From positions 80,556-144,555 of the forward strand of contig CAKQYS010000007.1 of assembly GCA_934293375.1 (NCBI GenBank): a stretch of 64,000 bases of DNA, in the 5' to 3' direction. Origin of the DNA: an uncultured Lachnospiraceae bacterium (GTDB taxonomy: Bacteria > Bacillota > Clostridia > Lachnospirales > Lachnospiraceae). Below the pieces are notes generated by a model that did no database searches, was not told where the DNA came from, and saw only the letters and a program-made list of their open reading frames with translations. This document shows positions 60,940-64,000 of the stretch, piece by piece (within the stretch, counting starts at the first letter, position 1; each line of letters starts with the position of its first letter). The position numbers and the translations under genes were made by a program.

Positions 60940-62892
60940 TTAATCATTGATAGTATCTGCCTTCTTGATGTAGATAGCATCCGGAAGATACCGTCCAAAT
61001 CCGGATGGACTAGACGACTTCGTAATCTGTCTGTCCTTATACCACATCACTGAAGAACTTCCTCCATCTAAATTCGCTGCCTGATATGCCTTGTATCTAT
61101 CCATGATGATCGCACACTCACCCACTGTACAACCTACACTGTATCCCAACTGTCGTCCATCAATCAAAAGGATCATAAATGTTCCATCCTGTGCCTGTCC
61201 GATCGTGGTTCGCGGCTGGATTCCCCAGCCAAAACTTCCCTCTGCCACAATCTCTCCATTTACGATCAAAGCCGGAGAAAACTCAACAGCCCACTTATAA
61301 TCCGATATATCCGCAAGGCTATAACTTGTAATATACAATCTGTCATCTGTCTGCATACCTATGAATTTCCAATGCGACTTACCTGCTGCATGATCACCAT
61401 AATCCACACCATCGATAACCAGCGATCCTCTTACCTGGCCTCCGCTTCCGTGGCCTTCTACATCCTTAAATCCACTGGCATTTACCGCAAGCAATGCATT
61501 ATATTTCTCGCCATATTTATCCACGATCTCACCACGAGAGCCAAGGTAATCTGATTTGCCAAGATGCACCTGTGCAGGATCCTTGATCAAAGCCATCTTT
61601 CCTACATATTCATCACCCTTGATTCCAATGATCATGAGATTGTTCGCCGTATCCAATACCAGAACCGGATCTCCTTTTACAGTTTCCAGGCCAAGCTGCT
61701 CATCAAAATCTTCAATCAAAATATTATCATACTTCACAGAATGTTCTGACAGATAAGACGACAGATACTGTCTGACATTCGGTGTATCCAATTCCCAGTA
61801 CAGCTCATAAAATTCGCTCTCTGCATCTATCTTTTTATTCTTTTTGTTATTCTTGGTATCCCATCCACTATCTATCAGCTGCTGCTTTGCAATATCCCAA
61901 TTTCGTTTCTCGACCACTTCGTCAATGATCCCCTTTGGAATAAATGCCGTCGCAAGCCACTGATGCGAAGTCGTACTCATTGCGGTCTCAATATACAGGG
62001 TTCTCCATTTTACTATAAATGGTATATTGGAAAACACTGCCACAAAATAAAGCACCAAAAACACATCCAGCACTACAACTGCCCGGATTGCATGTACGAT
62101 CCAGCTTTTCTTCTTAACCGGTGCAGCATCTTCCTGATCTGAATCTGTTTCGTTCTTTGATGCAGCCTCGTCTTGTGCCGGCGCATCTTCCTTCACCTCA
62201 GTATCCTCTGCCTGTTCTGTCTCGTTCTTTGATGCAGCCTCGTCTACTGGTGTATCTTTCTTCGCCTCTGTATCCTCTGCCTGTTCTGTCTCGTTCTTTG
62301 ATGCAGCCTCGTCTACTGGTGTATCCTTCTTCGTCTCAGCATCCTCTGCCTGTTCTGTCTTTTTCTTTGATGCAGCCTTGTCTACTGGTGTATCCTTCTT
62401 CGTCTCAGCATCCTCTGCCTGTTCCGTCTTTTTCTTTGATGCAGCCTCGTCTACTGGTGCATCTTTCTTCGTCTCAGCATCCTCTGCCTGTTCTGTCTTT
62501 TTCTTTGATGCAGCCTCGTCTACTGGTGTATCCTTCTTCGTCTCAGCATTCTCTGCCTGTTCTGTCTTTTTCTTTGATGCAGCCTCGTCTGCTGGCGCAT
62601 CATTCTTTCCGGCAGCCTCCTCAGTTATTTCTTCAGACATATCTTCTGTTTTATCCTGCCCTCTCTTAAAGACATGTCTTTTATGATGTTTTGCTTCCGT
62701 TCTGAAATCCTGATCTATCTTCGCAGTTCCCATCGCCGTATCATGTACATCCTGTCTGGTCTTCTGTTCTGCAGCATTCAGCTGCATCTCAACCTCCTTC
62801 AGGACTCTCTCAAGCTCCGCCAACTGCTGATCCGATGTCATAGATTCTGTCTGATTCTGCTCTGTCCCCTGTGCATTCTCCCTTTTATCCAT
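60940..62892 (-). CDS. Phosphodiester glycosidase-domain (NAGPA/DUF2233) protein with long tandem-repeat tail
   Basis: The protein has 650 residues. Residues 1-260 are cytoplasmic: a coiled-coil start ('QQLAELERVLKEVEMQLNAAEQKT'), then seven 23-residue repeats. A single membrane helix lies near 265-290 ('IVVLDVFLVLYFVAVFSNIPFIV'-like). The outer domain (about 390-645) has 'LLAVNASGF', 'SLVIDGVDYGD', 'SPALIVNGEI', 'QPRTTIGQAQDGTFMILLIDGR' and 'AANLDGGSSSVMWY', the phosphodiester glycosidase signature of exopolysaccharide-linked enzymes. It has its own promoter and sits downstream of an unknown gene and upstream of the EAL pair. Confidence 0.87.
   Translation of the reverse strand: MDKRENAQGTEQNQTESMTSDQQLAELERVLKEVEMQLNAAEQKTRQDVHDTAMGTAKIDQDFRTEAKHHKRHVFKRGQDKTEDMSEEITEEAAGKNDAPADEAASKKKTEQAENAETKKDTPVDEAASKKKTEQAEDAETKKDAPVDEAASKKKTEQAEDAETKKDTPVDKAASKKKTEQAEDAETKKDTPVDEAASKNETEQAEDTEAKKDTPVDEAASKNETEQAEDTEVKEDAPAQDEAASKNETDSDQEDAAPVKKKSWIVHAIRAVVVLDVFLVLYFVAVFSNIPFIVKWRTLYIETAMSTTSHQWLATAFIPKGIIDEVVEKRNWDIAKQQLIDSGWDTKNNKKNKKIDAESEFYELYWELDTPNVRQYLSSYLSEHSVKYDNILIEDFDEQLGLETVKGDPVLVLDTANNLMIIGIKGDEYVGKMALIKDPAQVHLGKSDYLGSRGEIVDKYGEKYNALLAVNASGFKDVEGHGSGGQVRGSLVIDGVDYGDHAAGKSHWKFIGMQTDDRLYITSYSLADISDYKWAVEFSPALIVNGEIVAEGSFGWGIQPRTTIGQAQDGTFMILLIDGRQLGYSVGCTVGECAIIMDRYKAYQAANLDGGSSSVMWYKDRQITKSSSPSGFGRYLPDAIYIKKADTIND
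62122..62601 (-). repeat. Seven tandem 69-bp coding repeats
   Basis: Each unit encodes 23 residues like 'DTPVDEAASKKKTEQAEDAETKK'; the units differ by one to several bases and the seventh is degenerate. The near-identity of units 2-6 indicates recent expansion, so copy number likely varies between strains. Confidence 0.88.
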
Positions 62893-63033
62893 TATCTTAT
62901 GTCCCTCTTTATTACAGTTTCTTACATTACAACAAACACAAAATCTGTATCTGCCTTATACACAAAAATACAGGTTCAGGTGTGCCGTACACACCCCTCA
63001 CCTGCGAATTCAATTCATAACAAAGTCTATTTA

Positions 63034-63062
63034 AGTATATCACACAGGGTATCTGTTTGCAA
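63034..63062 (-). promoter_or_regulatory. Sigma-A promoter of the glycosidase gene
   Basis: TTGCAA (63057-63062), a 17-bp spacer and TATACT (63034-63039), giving a leader of about 135 nt that contains an imperfect CAGGTG...CACCTG hairpin. Confidence 0.6.
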
Positions 63063-63074
63063 TAAATAATGCCG

Positions 63075-63656
63075 TCAAGACTCCTTTCTCTTAAATACGA
63101 ACCAATAATCCCTATACGCATAATCTCTGCCATACCAGTAGATCTGAATCTCATCTCTTGTTTCTGCTATATAGAGTCGGCCACGATTTGAATGCGAACT
63201 CTTCTTGATCTTATTCATCGTCTGCATGGCAATCCGATCCACTTTCGTCTGGGACATGTCCCAAAGTCCCTGTGCATACGCTTCCTGCCAGCTGCATACC
63301 TCTAGTCTCCTCTGCTCGTAATCTGCATATGTCTGTATCACTTTATCGTATGCAGCCTTGCATTCTTCCCATGTATGCTTCTCATCACAAAATGATTCTT
63401 TTTCAGAATTCTCTCTCATTATCATATACCAGAAAGACAATCCCGTCACTCTGATGCGCTGTGCAAAATCCATGTACATTTTATATTCCTCTTCGTCGAA
63501 GTCTGGTTCCGAATCATAAAATTTTTCACAGAACGCTGTACATATGTAATGATGTTTTAGTCTGGATATCAGACGATTGTGCAAACGAAACGGATGAAAA
63601 TTCTCTCCTGTTTTTTTTATCTCTTTTTCGATCAAATCTTTTCTGATACAAATCAT
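63075..63656 (-). CDS. Protein of unknown function
   Basis: About 193 residues from the ATG at 63656, 6 bp after GAGGTG; an ATG at 63689 has no site. It is cytoplasmic, with many aromatic and charged residues ('YICTAFCEKFYDSEPDFDEEEYKMYMDFAQRIRVTGLSFWYMIMRENSEKESF') and a C-terminal strand-rich end ('GRLYIAETRDEIQIYWYGRDYAYRDYWFVFKRKE'). No known domain seen. It lies just downstream of tRNA-Trp on the same strand. Confidence 0.62.
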   Translation of the reverse strand: MICIRKDLIEKEIKKTGENFHPFRLHNRLISRLKHHYICTAFCEKFYDSEPDFDEEEYKMYMDFAQRIRVTGLSFWYMIMRENSEKESFCDEKHTWEECKAAYDKVIQTYADYEQRRLEVCSWQEAYAQGLWDMSQTKVDRIAMQTMNKIKKSSHSNRGRLYIAETRDEIQIYWYGRDYAYRDYWFVFKRKES

Positions 63657-63732
63657 ATCCCACACCTCATTTCCTATTGATGCTTTCATTTTACAGGATT
63701 GAATATGAAATGCACAGTGAACCGATAGTTTA

Positions 63733-63774
63733 TAAAAAAACGCTAAAGCCGTTGAATTTACCAGCTTTAGCGTT
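63733..63774 (-). terminator. Intrinsic terminator of tRNA-Trp
   Basis: AACGCTAAAGC (63764-63774 on the complement) pairs with GCTTTAGCGTT (63739-63749) followed by seven T on the minus strand. Confidence 0.88.
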
Positions 63775-63786
63775 CTCTACTATTAG

Positions 63787-63857
63787 CAGGGGATGAGAGA
63801 ATCGAACTCCCACCAAAGGTTTTGGAGACCCCTATCATACCATTTGACCAATCCCCT
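63787..63857 (-). tRNA. tRNA-Trp (anticodon CCA)
   Basis: 71 nt fold to a cloverleaf: acceptor AGGGGAT/ATCCCCT with discriminator G, D arm GTCA/TGAT, anticodon stem GGGGT/ACCTT (two G-T pairs) with loop CTCCAAA (anticodon CCA), T arm GGGAG/CTCTC with loop TTCGATT. The 3' CCA is not encoded, as usual in many Firmicutes. Confidence 0.92.
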
Positions 63858-63877
63858 ATAAAAATTAACATACATCT

Positions 63878-63906
63878 ATACTATCGAAATAGTTCATGTA
63901 TGTCAA
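63878..63906 (-). promoter_or_regulatory. Sigma-A promoter of tRNA-Trp
   Basis: TTGACA (63901-63906), a 17-bp spacer and TAGTAT (63878-63883) on the minus strand, about 20 bp upstream of the mature tRNA. Confidence 0.75.
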
Positions 63907-64000
63907 TCATTTCTTTTATAAAATTGATGCATACCATCAAAACATCACACAGATTGAAATTACATCTAAATCGAATTCGTCTTCTTAGACAAACCCTCGA

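Noticed and set aside
62122..62601. Regularly spaced repeats suggesting a CRISPR array
   Set aside because: The units are contiguous, in frame and have no unique spacers; they encode a protein tail.
62121..62686. Long plus-strand open frames rich in leucine, serine and proline or phenylalanine
   Set aside because: They are antisense shadows of the 69-bp coding repeats.
62893..63033. c-di-GMP riboswitch in the glycosidase leader, given the adjacent EAL genes
   Set aside because: There is a hairpin, but none of the conserved GEMM or c-di-GMP-II core sequences is visible.

Overview
This is a chromosomal segment from a low-to-mid GC Gram-positive anaerobe. It looks most like a gut Clostridium of the family Lachnospiraceae. 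The reasons are pyruvate phosphate dikinase, a ferredoxin-dependent 2-oxoacid oxidoreductase in separate subunits, a butanol-type iron alcohol dehydrogenase, a eukaryote-type GlyS, the M16C peptidase-era-recO order, BspA-like leucine-rich-repeat surface proteins and classic sigma-A promoters with AGGAGG ribosome sites. I do not name a species.

Layout. 1-4.9 kb: cell-surface genes (a FecR-like membrane protein cut by the window edge, a large secreted protein), an unknown membrane protein and a CDF cation transporter. 4.9-13.5 kb: an accessory island with an AAA/DUF4143 ATPase, a BceAB-type ABC exporter with its own two-component system, remnants of integrative-element regulators (an excisionase-like HTH, a broken XRE repressor, a chimeric Cys-rich KTR protein) and a DUF4160 gene pair. 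13.6-28.5 kb: core genes ppdK, an NlpC/P60 wall hydrolase, glyS, a lipoprotein, recO, era, an M16C peptidase and porCDAB. 28.5-36.5 kb: an LRR surface protein, an iron alcohol dehydrogenase, a radical-SAM/DUF4130 DNA-repair-like pair behind an SOS promoter, an M19 dipeptidase, luxS and mtnN. 36.5-47.4 kb: a phosphate region with nptA-phoP-phoR and pstSCAB-phoU flanking nadB-nadC. 47.5-56.5 kb: an S4-domain protein, a DUF1653 protein, an intracellular subtilisin, a beta-CASP hydrolase, a lipid flippase, an ABC-F protein and map. 56.5-64 kb: cheX, two tandem EAL phosphodiesterases, a phosphodiester glycosidase with a tandem-repeat tail, an unknown protein and tRNA-Trp.

How the genes work together. 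The phosphate genes are the clearest circuit: nptA-phoP-phoR and pstSCAB-phoU both lie behind arrays of TTTACA-like hexamers at 11-12 bp spacing, so PhoP probably activates its own operon and both transport routes. In the island, the response-regulator gene and the exporter operon share a 13-bp motif placed exactly 11 bp upstream of each -10 box, which predicts a self-activating detoxification module. The radical-SAM repair-like gene has a LexA box inside its promoter spacer and a second just downstream, and the operon carries a 213-bp palindromic element. luxS and mtnN are adjacent and form the S-adenosylhomocysteine recycling/AI-2 pathway.

No CRISPR array, prophage or complete insertion sequence was seen. 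The most novel-looking items are the SOS-driven radical-SAM/DUF4130 operon with its embedded palindromic element, a candidate 120-nt orphan sRNA at 18.3-18.4 kb, the hairpin in the nadBC leader, and the paired promoters of the island.
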